From the IMG/VR virus record IMGVR_UViG_3300048030_000601, positions 1 to 33,251 of that record: 33,251 nucleotides of DNA. One strand, given 5' to 3'. This stretch comes from a virus. A program made the translations under genes and the position numbers. How positions within the stretch are numbered: the first letter of the stretch is position 1; every line of letters begins with the position of its first letter. Positions 17,590 through 25,697 of this stretch are shown piece after piece. The notes below the pieces were generated by a model. It saw only the letters and a program-made list of their open reading frames with translations, was not told the DNA's origin and did not search any database.

Positions 17590-18864
17590 ATGGCAAATAG
17601 AGCAAGAGTAATTTATCAAAGCGAGGCGTTATACGCTGGAACAGTTGATGCCACAGGTAATCACTACAGCGTATCAAGCGACAATTGGAACACAAAAACC
17701 GGATACTCTACCAAAGCAGAAGCTGTTTCTGCAGGAGGAGAGATACGTACTGGAATTATGCAATTACGCAGAGTTCAAAGTGCAAATTATAGTTTTACAG
17801 TAAACAGAGAAGACGTTAATCAGTTTGGCCAACTAGCCAGAATTGATTCCGTATCTCTTGAGCCTCCCACAGTGACATTAGATTTTTCATATTATCTAAC
17901 TAATGGTATTAATGAAAAAATTCTAGGAATGAACGTTGACGGAGCTACATCAGCGATTGCAGGAGATATTCTCCTTGGAAGAACTGAAGACGCGGAAAAC
18001 CCAGGAGGAAAAAACTTTTTCATCATCACGACTCAAGAGGGTACAGACGCAGTAGGAAACGAAGATGATGAGTCTCTTAAAAATGTAATAGCTCTTGGAA
18101 ATGGTTTTGTTACAAATTATTCAGTTGAAGCTTCTGTAGGTGGAATGCCAACAGCCTCTGTTACAATTGACGGATTTAATTTAAGAAGTTATACAGGAAC
18201 TCAAGACCTTGAGCTTCCGGCAATCAACAATCAATTTGGTATTCCAATGACAGGGGGAGAGTTTTCTATTCCTCCTGCGATTAGCGGAGTTCACGATGTA
18301 GACAGTGAAATTGATTTTGGTAAAGAAGGAGTCTCTTGCTTACGCCCAGGAGATATTCATATGGCATTAGGTAACGGAGGTCGAGCCAGTTTGTTTGAGC
18401 CGCTTCCTTTTTCTGATCCAGAAAAAGATTATGATGCAGGTAGTGCTCACATTCAGAGTTTTAGTATTGATATTCCAGTAGGAAGAAGTACTATTGAAAG
18501 ACTCGGAAATCCATATGGATACAGTAAAGTTGTGGATTTCCCATTAAATATTAATGTTTCCGTAAGCGCTATTCTTTCTGATTTAAAAGAAGGTAATGTT
18601 ACAGACATTCTCTTTGATCAGGAACAGCATGATTTACAATTTACATTAAGAGAGCCAGATCAATTCGGAACCGGAGACATTGCAATGTTGTTTACTATTA
18701 GAAATGCAAGGTTAGAAGGAGAATCCTTTAGTTCCTCAATCGGAGATAATAAAACAGTAGACTTAACATTTACAGCTCAAATCGGCGGACCGCAAGATAC
18801 AGGAAACGGACTATTTATTTCTGGATCAAGAAACGCCACAGGAATACATCAGTATTTCGCTTAA
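17590..18864 (+). CDS. Major tail tube protein
   Basis: 424 residues, beta-rich throughout. Diagnostic blocks are SANYSFTVNREDVNQFGQLAR, a VTLDFSYYLTNGINEKILGM segment, LGNGFVTNYSVEASVGGMP, IQSFSIDIPVGRS, FPLNINVSVSAILSDL and FTIRNARLEGESFSSSIGDN. Three other proteins in this window share these blocks, and the present one is the simplest, best-conserved and separately placed copy, after neck candidates and before a strong terminator, as expected of the tube subunit that stacks into the tail shaft. An insertion of about 80 residues (roughly 190-270, ELPAINNQFG to RASLFEPLPF) may form a surface decoration. No frameshift extension is seen. The name rests on family pattern and gene order, not on a database match. 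Confidence 0.7.
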   Translation: MANRARVIYQSEALYAGTVDATGNHYSVSSDNWNTKTGYSTKAEAVSAGGEIRTGIMQLRRVQSANYSFTVNREDVNQFGQLARIDSVSLEPPTVTLDFSYYLTNGINEKILGMNVDGATSAIAGDILLGRTEDAENPGGKNFFIITTQEGTDAVGNEDDESLKNVIALGNGFVTNYSVEASVGGMPTASVTIDGFNLRSYTGTQDLELPAINNQFGIPMTGGEFSIPPAISGVHDVDSEIDFGKEGVSCLRPGDIHMALGNGGRASLFEPLPFSDPEKDYDAGSAHIQSFSIDIPVGRSTIERLGNPYGYSKVVDFPLNINVSVSAILSDLKEGNVTDILFDQEQHDLQFTLREPDQFGTGDIAMLFTIRNARLEGESFSSSIGDNKTVDLTFTAQIGGPQDTGNGLFISGSRNATGIHQYFA

Positions 18865-18886
18865 TTTAAATTAACAGCTCTATTTT

Positions 18887-18920
18887 AAAAAACCTCCTAA
18901 TGAAAATTAGGGGGTTTTTT
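18887..18920. terminator. Bidirectional intrinsic terminator between convergent genes
   Basis: AAAAAACCTCCTAA (18887-18900) pairs with TTAGGGGGTTTTTT (18907-18920) around the loop TGAAAA, a 14-bp stem with one G-T pair. The A-run/T-run at the stem ends serves both strands, so it can end the tube operon (+) and, by overlapping the stop codon, the cadherin-tube gene (-). Confidence 0.85.
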
Positions 18921-21606
18921 ATTGTGTAATTGCGGTTTTCATCCATCCGCCTGAGTTAGTATATATGTGAACAAAATTATCTGTAAAGATTTTATCCCCT
19001 TCTTCGTAAAAATTTAATGACTCATCGCTGTTAAACTCTGACTCAGTTAATGGCACCTGAAACCAACCGTACCCAGTTAAAGCAAAATAAACAAAACTGG
19101 GAACGGAATAATCTTCCTGGAAAATATAAGCAGGATATAATCTTTGCTTTAATACAGCGCCAATCTTAACAGAATCTCCCTGTTCATTTTTTTGAAACAC
19201 TACTCTGCTATTTTGAAAAGATATAAGCTGATTGATCTCAATTTTAAACTGTTTACTCGATGAACCTGCGGAGTTAAATACTCTAGCTTCAAAATAAAGT
19301 GCCGTTTTATTGACTAAATGAGGGTCTCCGATAAATCTAATCTCACCTGTACTGGATATTTCAAATAGATGCGAATCTGGTCCAGACAAAGTATAAAACA
19401 CTGGATAATCTTCAAATTCTTTTATCTCGCTTGATATTAATAAAGAAGACAAGGAGCCTCTTTCGACATTGATGGAATCAGTGCTAGAGACCCACTCGGG
19501 AGCCGCATCCTGAACGTTAACTATTTGTATATTAAGATACTTACTTGTGTTACCAAACTGATTATAGGCAGTAATAAATATATCAAAATCTTTTTTAATT
19601 GCAGTCTCAAAATCAGGAGTGAACCTAAAAGAAAGTTCTCCCGAAGAGGAAAGCGAGAAATACTTTTTGTCTTCTCCGGACAATCCATAAAAAGCATGGG
19701 TTGGGTCTATATTTAAATCCTGATTGTACTCTACTATATTTGTGCCCTCTGGGTGATTTATAGTTTCTTCAGTTAAAGACCAAACAGGGTTAGAATCAAC
19801 TTTATCTACAATTTGAACATTTATATTTTTCAATGAATGCCCGGATTCATTTGTTGCCGTTACAGATAAAGCATATGAAGATTTGATCTCAAAATCAGGA
19901 CTTTCTATAAAAAATATATTTCCATTCGGATGAACCTCAAAGTATTCCGAGTCAGCTCCACCTAAAGAAAAACTAACTTTACTATCACCAAGATCTATAT
20001 TTTTATCGTAATTTAAAGGCGATTCATCATTTTCTTCATGTGTTATATTATCTATATTAGTCACCCAAACTGGAGCTACTCTCGCTAAAAACCGAGGGTA
20101 AAGTTTTAAACCGTCGTCTCTAGAAACCCCAAAAGATAGGGCTGAACTTACCATAACATCAGAACCTATTTCGTGACTATAAGATTGATTTTGAAGTTGA
20201 GCATTATTAATTTCAAATGTTATATTATTAACTAATTTACTTTTAGATTCAAAAGATAGCCCCTCAATTAGATCATTATCTAAAACCAGATCTTCAACAA
20301 GAAACTTGACCCAAGAACTCTCTGTTTTAATATGAATGTAATTATTTTGATAAATTTTCTGAAATACATCCGCCTCTTGATCCTGGAAAAAACTCTCCTC
20401 CAAAGGAACCTTTAGCCACAAAGAATCTTTTATTCTGGCATAATAAAAATTATAATCGCCAGAAAAGTACTCTTTTTGACTAGAGCTTATTGAAGTATTT
20501 TCTTCGGTCGAGCCCTGCCCATGCGAAGTACTTTTCCACTCTGAGTCACCTATGTTTATGTATAATTTCTCACTAATTTCATCTGCGAAAAAATCTCCCT
20601 CATTACCAGCCAAAAGAGGATCGATTTTATGATCGATAATTATGTCATATGTATTAGTTTTGTTTAAAAATCCGTCCAATTTATCCTGAGAGTATTCTCT
20701 TAATATCATATCTATAGACAAAGAGCCTATAATTGGTAATTTTAATTTTCGGTCAAATATAAAATTACTTCCTAATCCATAAATTGCTTGGCGAGGAATA
20801 GGAAGATCTATATTTATATTTTGAATTGCGGCATTTACGGAATCAACGACAGCGCCACCCCTATCTCCGTTAATTTTGAAAATTGTAGCGTTAATCGTTC
20901 CGGGAGAAATTGCGGAAATTTCAGGAGAAACATGGGAGTCAAATATTTTATCAAAAGAGTGATGAAAGTCTGTAAATTTTCCCGGAGCTAGCTCAAGCAC
21001 TTCTTCTGACCTTATATTATTTGCTCCCAGTTTTACAGCAGGGAGCTTTGGTCTATTTTGTTCAGAATATAAATCAAACTGGATATTACTCCCTCCATAA
21101 GAAATTGTGCTAGATGCAAATTGCCCTATTGATGCGCTGTATGCATAACGAGATAAAAATGCATTACCTATACCTATTATATTGAAATTTTCAAAGTCTT
21201 GCTCCGATTCCAAAAAGACAAGATCTTCATTTTCATTTTTGTTCGATGAAACAATCAATATATTTATGTCGTCTGTATGATTTTGTAATAAAAAATTTTT
21301 TAAAACACTACCATTTTTACTCAAGTGAAACCCTATGTTGTTTTCGTTAAGGCCGTTGGTAAATAAATACCCTATATCACAAGAAACGTCTGGAGCCCTC
21401 ACAACAGGGCTTTGTCCATCTCTAGTAACTAACTCATCGGCTCCAATAGCTTTAATATCTGTCGATTGATGAGTTAAGTCGTAACTCATATTTTGAACCC
21501 TAATCAAATCTTTATATTTTGAACCAGCTTCCTTGTACGCAGGAGCGTCAGTCAATATTACCCCTAACCGCTCATAGGTCAACCTATCCATTACTCCTTG
21601 TGCCAT
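18919..21606 (-). CDS. Tail-tube paralogue carrying three cadherin-like repeats and W-K modules
   Basis: 895 residues from the ATG at 21606; the frame stays open to a TTG at 21663, which I reject because it would overlap the divergent gene. Residues 1-500 match the tube protein block by block: YLFTNGLNENNIGFHL, GIGNAFLSRYAYSASIGQF, PKLPAVKLG, IQNINIDLPIPRQAIYGLGS, FEINNAQLQNQSYSHEIGSD. An insert at about 365-440 and the C-terminus (838-895) hold a repeated W-K module (YYARIKDSLWLKVPLEE, YIHIKTESSWVKFL; YFALTGYGWFQVPLTE, FVHIYTNSGGWMKT). Residues about 509-795 are three cadherin-like repeats of roughly 95 residues, each with (A/N)P(V/E)W, a YFxxxxxGxxxF block, DFE and a YxxxxxAxNxxG strand; the Ca-binding motifs are degenerate (DKVDSNP, NVQDAAP). 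Likely a decorated tube ring or tail surface protein exposed to the host. Transcribed opposite to the tube gene. Confidence 0.65.
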   Translation of the reverse strand: MAQGVMDRLTYERLGVILTDAPAYKEAGSKYKDLIRVQNMSYDLTHQSTDIKAIGADELVTRDGQSPVVRAPDVSCDIGYLFTNGLNENNIGFHLSKNGSVLKNFLLQNHTDDINILIVSSNKNENEDLVFLESEQDFENFNIIGIGNAFLSRYAYSASIGQFASSTISYGGSNIQFDLYSEQNRPKLPAVKLGANNIRSEEVLELAPGKFTDFHHSFDKIFDSHVSPEISAISPGTINATIFKINGDRGGAVVDSVNAAIQNINIDLPIPRQAIYGLGSNFIFDRKLKLPIIGSLSIDMILREYSQDKLDGFLNKTNTYDIIIDHKIDPLLAGNEGDFFADEISEKLYINIGDSEWKSTSHGQGSTEENTSISSSQKEYFSGDYNFYYARIKDSLWLKVPLEESFFQDQEADVFQKIYQNNYIHIKTESSWVKFLVEDLVLDNDLIEGLSFESKSKLVNNITFEINNAQLQNQSYSHEIGSDVMVSSALSFGVSRDDGLKLYPRFLARVAPVWVTNIDNITHEENDESPLNYDKNIDLGDSKVSFSLGGADSEYFEVHPNGNIFFIESPDFEIKSSYALSVTATNESGHSLKNINVQIVDKVDSNPVWSLTEETINHPEGTNIVEYNQDLNIDPTHAFYGLSGEDKKYFSLSSSGELSFRFTPDFETAIKKDFDIFITAYNQFGNTSKYLNIQIVNVQDAAPEWVSSTDSINVERGSLSSLLISSEIKEFEDYPVFYTLSGPDSHLFEISSTGEIRFIGDPHLVNKTALYFEARVFNSAGSSSKQFKIEINQLISFQNSRVVFQKNEQGDSVKIGAVLKQRLYPAYIFQEDYSVPSFVYFALTGYGWFQVPLTESEFNSDESLNFYEEGDKIFTDNFVHIYTNSGGWMKTAITQ

Positions 21607-21611
21607 TAAAG

Positions 21612-21645
21612 TTATTACACAAATTCTTGTATTTTGGTGTAATAA
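21612..21645. promoter_or_regulatory. Perfect inverted repeat in the divergent promoter gap
   Basis: TTATTACAC (21612-21620) and GTGTAATAA (21637-21645) are perfect 9-nt arms around 16 nt, filling most of the 50-nt gap between the divergent genes starting at 21606 (-) and 21657 (+). Each arm carries TGTAAT in the outward direction, a possible -10 box. On the minus strand transcription would start 1 nt before the ATG; on the plus strand about 7 nt before. No good -35 is seen. It may be paired promoters, an operator for a dimeric regulator, or both. Confidence 0.4.
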
Positions 21646-21656
21646 AGCTTGCTGCC

Positions 21657-23306
21657 ATGCCAAATCAAAGAATATCAGAATTACCTAAGATTGGACCACT
21701 TTTTTCTTCCGGAACGAGCTTTAACTATGAAAGCTCCCCTCCTCCATACTCTCAGCTTAATGATGAGCGGTATTTCATGGTAATTAATCCAAAGATAAGC
21801 AATGAAATTATATCGTTTTCTGGTTTATATAATTCAACCCTAGCTGAAGCAATGCATCTCAGAGGAGATCAAACCTTAAGTGGAAAAAAAAATTTTAATG
21901 ACGAAGTCCACATAAATAGAAGGCTTTCAATAAATTCAATAGGTTCAATATCAACCGGAGAAAACATTTCAGGAATAAACTTTCAATCAAAAACAGGATA
22001 TTTCAGAGAATTAAACATCAAAACCGCTGAAGAAAAATCCTACTGTAATACATTAGACATACATTGCAGGGAAAACTTAGTGGTAAATAATGAAGATTTA
22101 AGTTCGACGAACTCATTACAGTGCGACAGAATAAACATTACAGATAATGCTTCTCTTAAAACCTTAAATTCCAACAACAATATATATGCATTAGACGATT
22201 TAAATATTAGTGGAGGACAAATATCAATTAAAGAGTCTATCTTTTATACAGATTCTGAATTAAATTTTATATCCACAGAAGGCTTAATTTCAGAATCTAG
22301 GATTTTAAATGCACAAATAATCGGAAACGGAAGCGATTATAGTTTCTCTGGAGATATTCAAGGTGAAGACCCAACTATCACACTATACATTGATGACATT
22401 TTAACAATTTACAACGCAGGTCAAGGACATACGCTTGAAATAAAAGATTCTTCCAATAATATTGTAGCTACTGAATCAAACGAAGGTCGAACACTTTTCT
22501 CTTCAACTGAAACAGGAAGCTATAGTTACTATTGCACCTCTCACCCAAACTCAATGTCTGGAATCATTAACGTGCAAAATAATACTGGTGTATTAGGCTC
22601 TAATTTAATTTTTAAAGATTCATTTAATGAACTTTTAAACCTTTCAAACACTGGGTTATGCAATATACAAAACCATATAAGAATTGCGGAGTCTCCTATC
22701 CTAGGGAATGGAATTAATTCTGGAGAAATTTCATTCTCTGGCGAATCATTTATTCCTTCTGTGCAGCATAGTTCCGGACAGTTTATAGGAGGAAATGAAG
22801 AGTCCGTAGCCTTTACTAGTTATTTAAATTCAGGAGAAAAAAGTTTTACAATTTCTTTTCCAAAAACCTTTAAAAGCGTTCCTGTAATTTCGACATCAGC
22901 AGAGAATTGTTTTAAAAACCAAACTGGAATTAATAATTATAAAATTTACGGGCTTGATCAATATTCTTATGAAATTGAATTTGAATCAAATATAGATAAC
23001 AATGAATCTAAGTTGCATACAATTGTTATGGGAGATTCGGATTCTATTTTTGCATCAAAAAAGAAATCGATATATCGTTTTTCGAACTCTTTTAACGCAC
23101 AAGGCGAAAGATATGAAATAAATTTTCCCGAAGAATATGAAAATGTTAAAATATCTGCAACCTTAGAAAATATAGATATAGAAGATAAATTTTTAATTTC
23201 AGGTGTAAACAGTACAGGATACACCTTATATTTTGATAATGCTCCTCAAAATAACTTCACAGTACACACAATAGCAACTCAAAAACAAAATCAAAGAATT
23301 AGTTAA
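21657..23306 (+). CDS. Tail fibre-like virion protein with a cupredoxin-like domain
   Basis: 549 residues from the ATG at 21657 (MPNQRISELPKIG); the frame extends 138 nt further upstream into the divergent gene, but that part reads unlike its paralogue and is rejected. The N-terminal 110 residues align with the next protein (LRGDQTLSGKKNFND versus LTGDQLIRGKKIFAD). Residues 110-225 are short Asn/Ser/Ile repeats typical of beta-solenoid fibres. Residues about 226-305 form a cupredoxin-like domain: YSFSGDIQG, then GHTLEI with His258, then YYCTSHPNSMSGIINV with Cys293, His296 and Met300, the type-1 copper ligand set. Residues about 370-549 hold two H-type-lectin-like beta repeats (FTISFPKTFKSVPVIS; YEINFPEEYENVKISA). 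It likely lies at the tail tip or side and contacts the host surface. Copper binding is inferred from the ligands. Confidence 0.7.
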   Translation: MPNQRISELPKIGPLFSSGTSFNYESSPPPYSQLNDERYFMVINPKISNEIISFSGLYNSTLAEAMHLRGDQTLSGKKNFNDEVHINRRLSINSIGSISTGENISGINFQSKTGYFRELNIKTAEEKSYCNTLDIHCRENLVVNNEDLSSTNSLQCDRINITDNASLKTLNSNNNIYALDDLNISGGQISIKESIFYTDSELNFISTEGLISESRILNAQIIGNGSDYSFSGDIQGEDPTITLYIDDILTIYNAGQGHTLEIKDSSNNIVATESNEGRTLFSSTETGSYSYYCTSHPNSMSGIINVQNNTGVLGSNLIFKDSFNELLNLSNTGLCNIQNHIRIAESPILGNGINSGEISFSGESFIPSVQHSSGQFIGGNEESVAFTSYLNSGEKSFTISFPKTFKSVPVISTSAENCFKNQTGINNYKIYGLDQYSYEIEFESNIDNNESKLHTIVMGDSDSIFASKKKSIYRFSNSFNAQGERYEINFPEEYENVKISATLENIDIEDKFLISGVNSTGYTLYFDNAPQNNFTVHTIATQKQNQRIS

Positions 23307-23311
23307 TTATA

Positions 23312-24997
23312 ATGAAAAATAATCGCATATCAAGTTTTCAAAAAATTAACGCATTGCACGCATTCCCAACTGAAATACCTCCAAGCCATACACAATCCAA
23401 CCAGCACGACAATTTTTTATTTTTAGTAACAAAACCGAATGAAAATAATTCTGTAATTAACTTTAAAGATTTAAAGAGTTCTATTGTTAACGATACAGTT
23501 TCGCTAACAGGAGATCAATTGATTAGAGGCAAAAAAATCTTTGCCGATGACTGTTCGTTTAACGGTAAATTATTTACAAAAGAAATTATAGATACAACTC
23601 AAGAAGGAGACATTAGCGGATACAATTTTATAGGTGAGCAAATTTATTTTAATAAAGTTGGAATCGGAAATAAGTTTTCTGCCGGACAATCAGACCCTCA
23701 GGCTTCGCTAGAGGTTGATGGAGGTATTCATTCTGAAGGTAACTTTATATCTGAAGGTTCTGGAATATTTTCGGGAAGTTTTTCCTCTAATTTTTTGAAC
23801 GTTGACGATCAAGCGAATATAGGTGGAGATTTAACATCTTCTGGAAACATTTTTTGTGGCGGAAACTTATTAGCGGAAGGAGATTTGTATCTATCAGGTA
23901 TTTTAAAATCCAATCAGCACGAAGGTTATATTGAAATTTCTTCGGACTATTTAAGGATTGCTGCGGACGACTCTAATTACCTAAATATAAACTCAGGAAT
24001 AGATGTGATTATTTCTGGAGAAAACAAATTTTCTATTGATAATTCAGGCAACGTAAGAATTAATACAGATATTAACTCCGGGTCTTTAAACATGTCTGGA
24101 GAAGCATATTTTGAAGAATTATATGTAACAGGTGAAGATGGAGCTTATGAAAAAGTTGTACCTCAAAAATACGATGAACCTGTATTTTTCACGCAAAAGC
24201 TTAACCCTGGACGTATTAGGTATGAAATTGATTTACCAAAAACATTTGGATCAAAACCTTCAATACAGACTACTTTACTAAACGACAATGGGGAGACGTT
24301 TCTTAACTATTACATTTCAGATATTAACAGAGATTCTTTTCTACTCAACCTAGATCAGTTAATGACAGGAGTAGGCTATTCTTTACAGGTTCAAGCCTCA
24401 GTGCAACAGATAGTTTCAATACATCAAACAAAACTGCAATCATTTTCAACAGGGTTGCACGAAGGGCATAATTCGTACCAAATTTTCTTTCCTGAAGAAT
24501 TTAATAGAACTCCCGTAATAAATTTAACATTAGAATCCAAACAAACGCGAAGACCTACTGATTTTGGACTTCCAGGCCAAACATTATTTGAAGATTCGTA
24601 TTACTATCTTTTCACAGACTTTAATCAATGGAAAAGAGTTGATTATGAACTAGAGCAAAGAGCCTCGGGCTCTAGCGGAGATCGGGAAGTAGAGGGCGAC
24701 TTTTTATATATATGCACGGGTCAAGATTTTTGGGCAAAAATAAATGTTAGCGGTTCAGACTTTATGGAAATAAATGATATTGATCTTGACGGGTATCATA
24801 CATCAGGAGATTATACTTACGTATACTCAAGTGAACAAAATGAATGGAAAGAATTTCAAGTTTACTCCTGGCCTTACGAAACCACGCATTCAACAAAAAA
24901 ATATACATTATCTAATATTGATCAACAAAAATTTACATTAAATTTTGATGAGCAATTAAAGTCTAAATATGATATTCATGTTATTGCCGCAAGATAA
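23312..24997 (+). CDS. Tail fibre-like virion protein, paralogue with inserted W-K module
   Basis: 561 residues. The start (NRISSFQKI, LTGDQLIRGKKIFADD) aligns with the preceding protein. Residues 115-285 are Gly/Ser/Asn-rich short repeats (SEGNFISEGSGIFSGSF, GGDLTSSGNIFCGGNL) of the type that forms beta-helical fibre shafts. The C-terminal half has H-type-lectin-like repeats (YEIDLPKTFGSKPSIQ; YQIFFPEEFNRTPVIN). The second repeat is split by an insert of about 100 residues with three Y/W strands (YYYLFTDFNQWKRV, FLYICTGQDFWAKI, YTYVYSSEQNEWKEF), the same W-K module as in the cadherin-tube protein; the repeat then resumes and ends FTLNFDEQLKSKYDIHVIAAR. There is no cupredoxin domain here. Probably a receptor-binding or adhesion fibre. 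It begins 5 nt after the preceding stop and is followed at once by a promoter. Confidence 0.65.
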   Translation: MKNNRISSFQKINALHAFPTEIPPSHTQSNQHDNFLFLVTKPNENNSVINFKDLKSSIVNDTVSLTGDQLIRGKKIFADDCSFNGKLFTKEIIDTTQEGDISGYNFIGEQIYFNKVGIGNKFSAGQSDPQASLEVDGGIHSEGNFISEGSGIFSGSFSSNFLNVDDQANIGGDLTSSGNIFCGGNLLAEGDLYLSGILKSNQHEGYIEISSDYLRIAADDSNYLNINSGIDVIISGENKFSIDNSGNVRINTDINSGSLNMSGEAYFEELYVTGEDGAYEKVVPQKYDEPVFFTQKLNPGRIRYEIDLPKTFGSKPSIQTTLLNDNGETFLNYYISDINRDSFLLNLDQLMTGVGYSLQVQASVQQIVSIHQTKLQSFSTGLHEGHNSYQIFFPEEFNRTPVINLTLESKQTRRPTDFGLPGQTLFEDSYYYLFTDFNQWKRVDYELEQRASGSSGDREVEGDFLYICTGQDFWAKINVSGSDFMEINDIDLDGYHTSGDYTYVYSSEQNEWKEFQVYSWPYETTHSTKKYTLSNIDQQKFTLNFDEQLKSKYDIHVIAAR

Positions 24998-25000
24998 GTC

Positions 25001-25029
25001 TTGACATTAAAGTTATTGTCTGATATAAT
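25001..25029 (+). promoter_or_regulatory. Consensus sigma70-type promoter, leaderless geometry
   Basis: TTGACA (25001-25006), 17-nt spacer, TATAAT (25024-25029): a perfect consensus. Only six bases (tcaggc) separate the -10 box from the ATG at 25036, so the predicted start site is the A of the ATG. It drives the nucleotide/metabolic cassette. Confidence 0.9.
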
Positions 25030-25035
25030 TCAGGC

Positions 25036-25575
25036 ATGAATAATCTATTGTACAGAACTAAATGTTATTTAGTAGGCCACATGCAATATGTTAGTGGCAG
25101 GAATTGGAGAGAGCATGTAACAGAAAAACTTGAACCACTAGGAATAACTTGCTTTGACCCCTATAAAAAACCATTTATTAAAGATGTAGAAGAAGATGAA
25201 GCTTCTCGCCAAGAAATGGAAACTTGGATGAAGACAAAACAATACGATCGAGTTACAGATCGAATGAAAACGGTTCGAGCATATGATTTAAATTTAGTTG
25301 ATCGAAGCGATTTTATAGTAGCCCACCTCGTTCCTGAGGTCGCAAGCTGGGGCAGTGCAGAAGAGATTGTCACTGCAGTTAGAGAGAAGAAACCTGTTTT
25401 TGTTAGTATGGAAGGCGGAAAATCAAAGACTCCTTTATGGATGCTTGGAATGTTCCCGCATAAATATATTTATAATACAGTTGATGAGATTATAGATATG
25501 CTCTTCGCTATAGATTGCGGAAACAAGCCTATTGACTCAGACAGATGGAGACTACTTCAAAAGGAATATAGATAA
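25036..25575 (+). CDS. Nucleoside 2-deoxyribosyltransferase-like protein
   Basis: 179 residues. The N-terminus CYLVGHMQYVSGRNWREHV followed by LEPLGITCFDPYKKP is the YL(A/V)GPM...WR...L...G...DP pattern of the nucleoside 2-deoxyribosyltransferase-like fold (PF05014 and related). The middle has the D-L-x-x-(V/I)-D-x-(S/A)-D-F-I-V segment (DLNLVDRSDFIVAHL), and SWGSAEEIVTA (about 104-113) matches the GTxxEI helix that carries the catalytic Glu in this family. These enzymes exchange or hydrolyse the base of (deoxy)nucleosides or nucleotides. Preceding a GMP reductase, it probably helps reshape purine pools, though the substrate cannot be read from the sequence. Its start codon lies at the predicted transcription start. 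The last base overlaps the next start codon (TAATG). Confidence 0.6.
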   Translation: MNNLLYRTKCYLVGHMQYVSGRNWREHVTEKLEPLGITCFDPYKKPFIKDVEEDEASRQEMETWMKTKQYDRVTDRMKTVRAYDLNLVDRSDFIVAHLVPEVASWGSAEEIVTAVREKKPVFVSMEGGKSKTPLWMLGMFPHKYIYNTVDEIIDMLFAIDCGNKPIDSDRWRLLQKEYR

Positions 25576-25697
25576 TGTACACACTAGCAACTTCTTATTT
25601 TGAATTTTTCACTGGAGATTTTTTAGTTTTTGGAATCATAGGTGGAATTATTTGGCTTTTTAACAAGAAAAAAGAAGACGATTTTTATGACAGTTAA
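25575..25697 (+). CDS. 40-residue single-pass membrane protein
   Basis: MYTLATSYFEFFTGDFLVFG begins a 40-residue frame that continues IIGGIIWLFNKKKEDDFYDS. It has one hydrophobic stretch (about residues 16-29) followed by a Lys-rich then acidic cytoplasmic-type tail, a standard single-pass layout with the C-terminus inside. It overlaps the stop of the upstream gene (TAATG) and the start of the GMP reductase gene by 11 nt, and AAGGA sits 9 nt before the ATG. Sandwiched by overlaps in an operon, it is likely translated. The function is unknown. Confidence 0.55.
   Translation: MYTLATSYFEFFTGDFLVFGIIGGIIWLFNKKKEDDFYDS

Noticed and set aside
21519-21656. Upstream extension of the first fibre gene to an earlier ATG
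   Set aside because: The extra 46 residues lie on the strand opposite the start of the cadherin-tube gene and have no counterpart in the paralogous fibre.
21607-21663. Upstream extension of the cadherin-tube gene to TTG at 21663
   Set aside because: It would overlap the divergent gene and run through the inverted repeat; the ATG at 21606 is better placed.
25642-25686. GTG start for GMP reductase
   Set aside because: The added residues have no place in the family and read through the 40-residue protein gene; MTVKYRDYSDI matches the true N-terminus.
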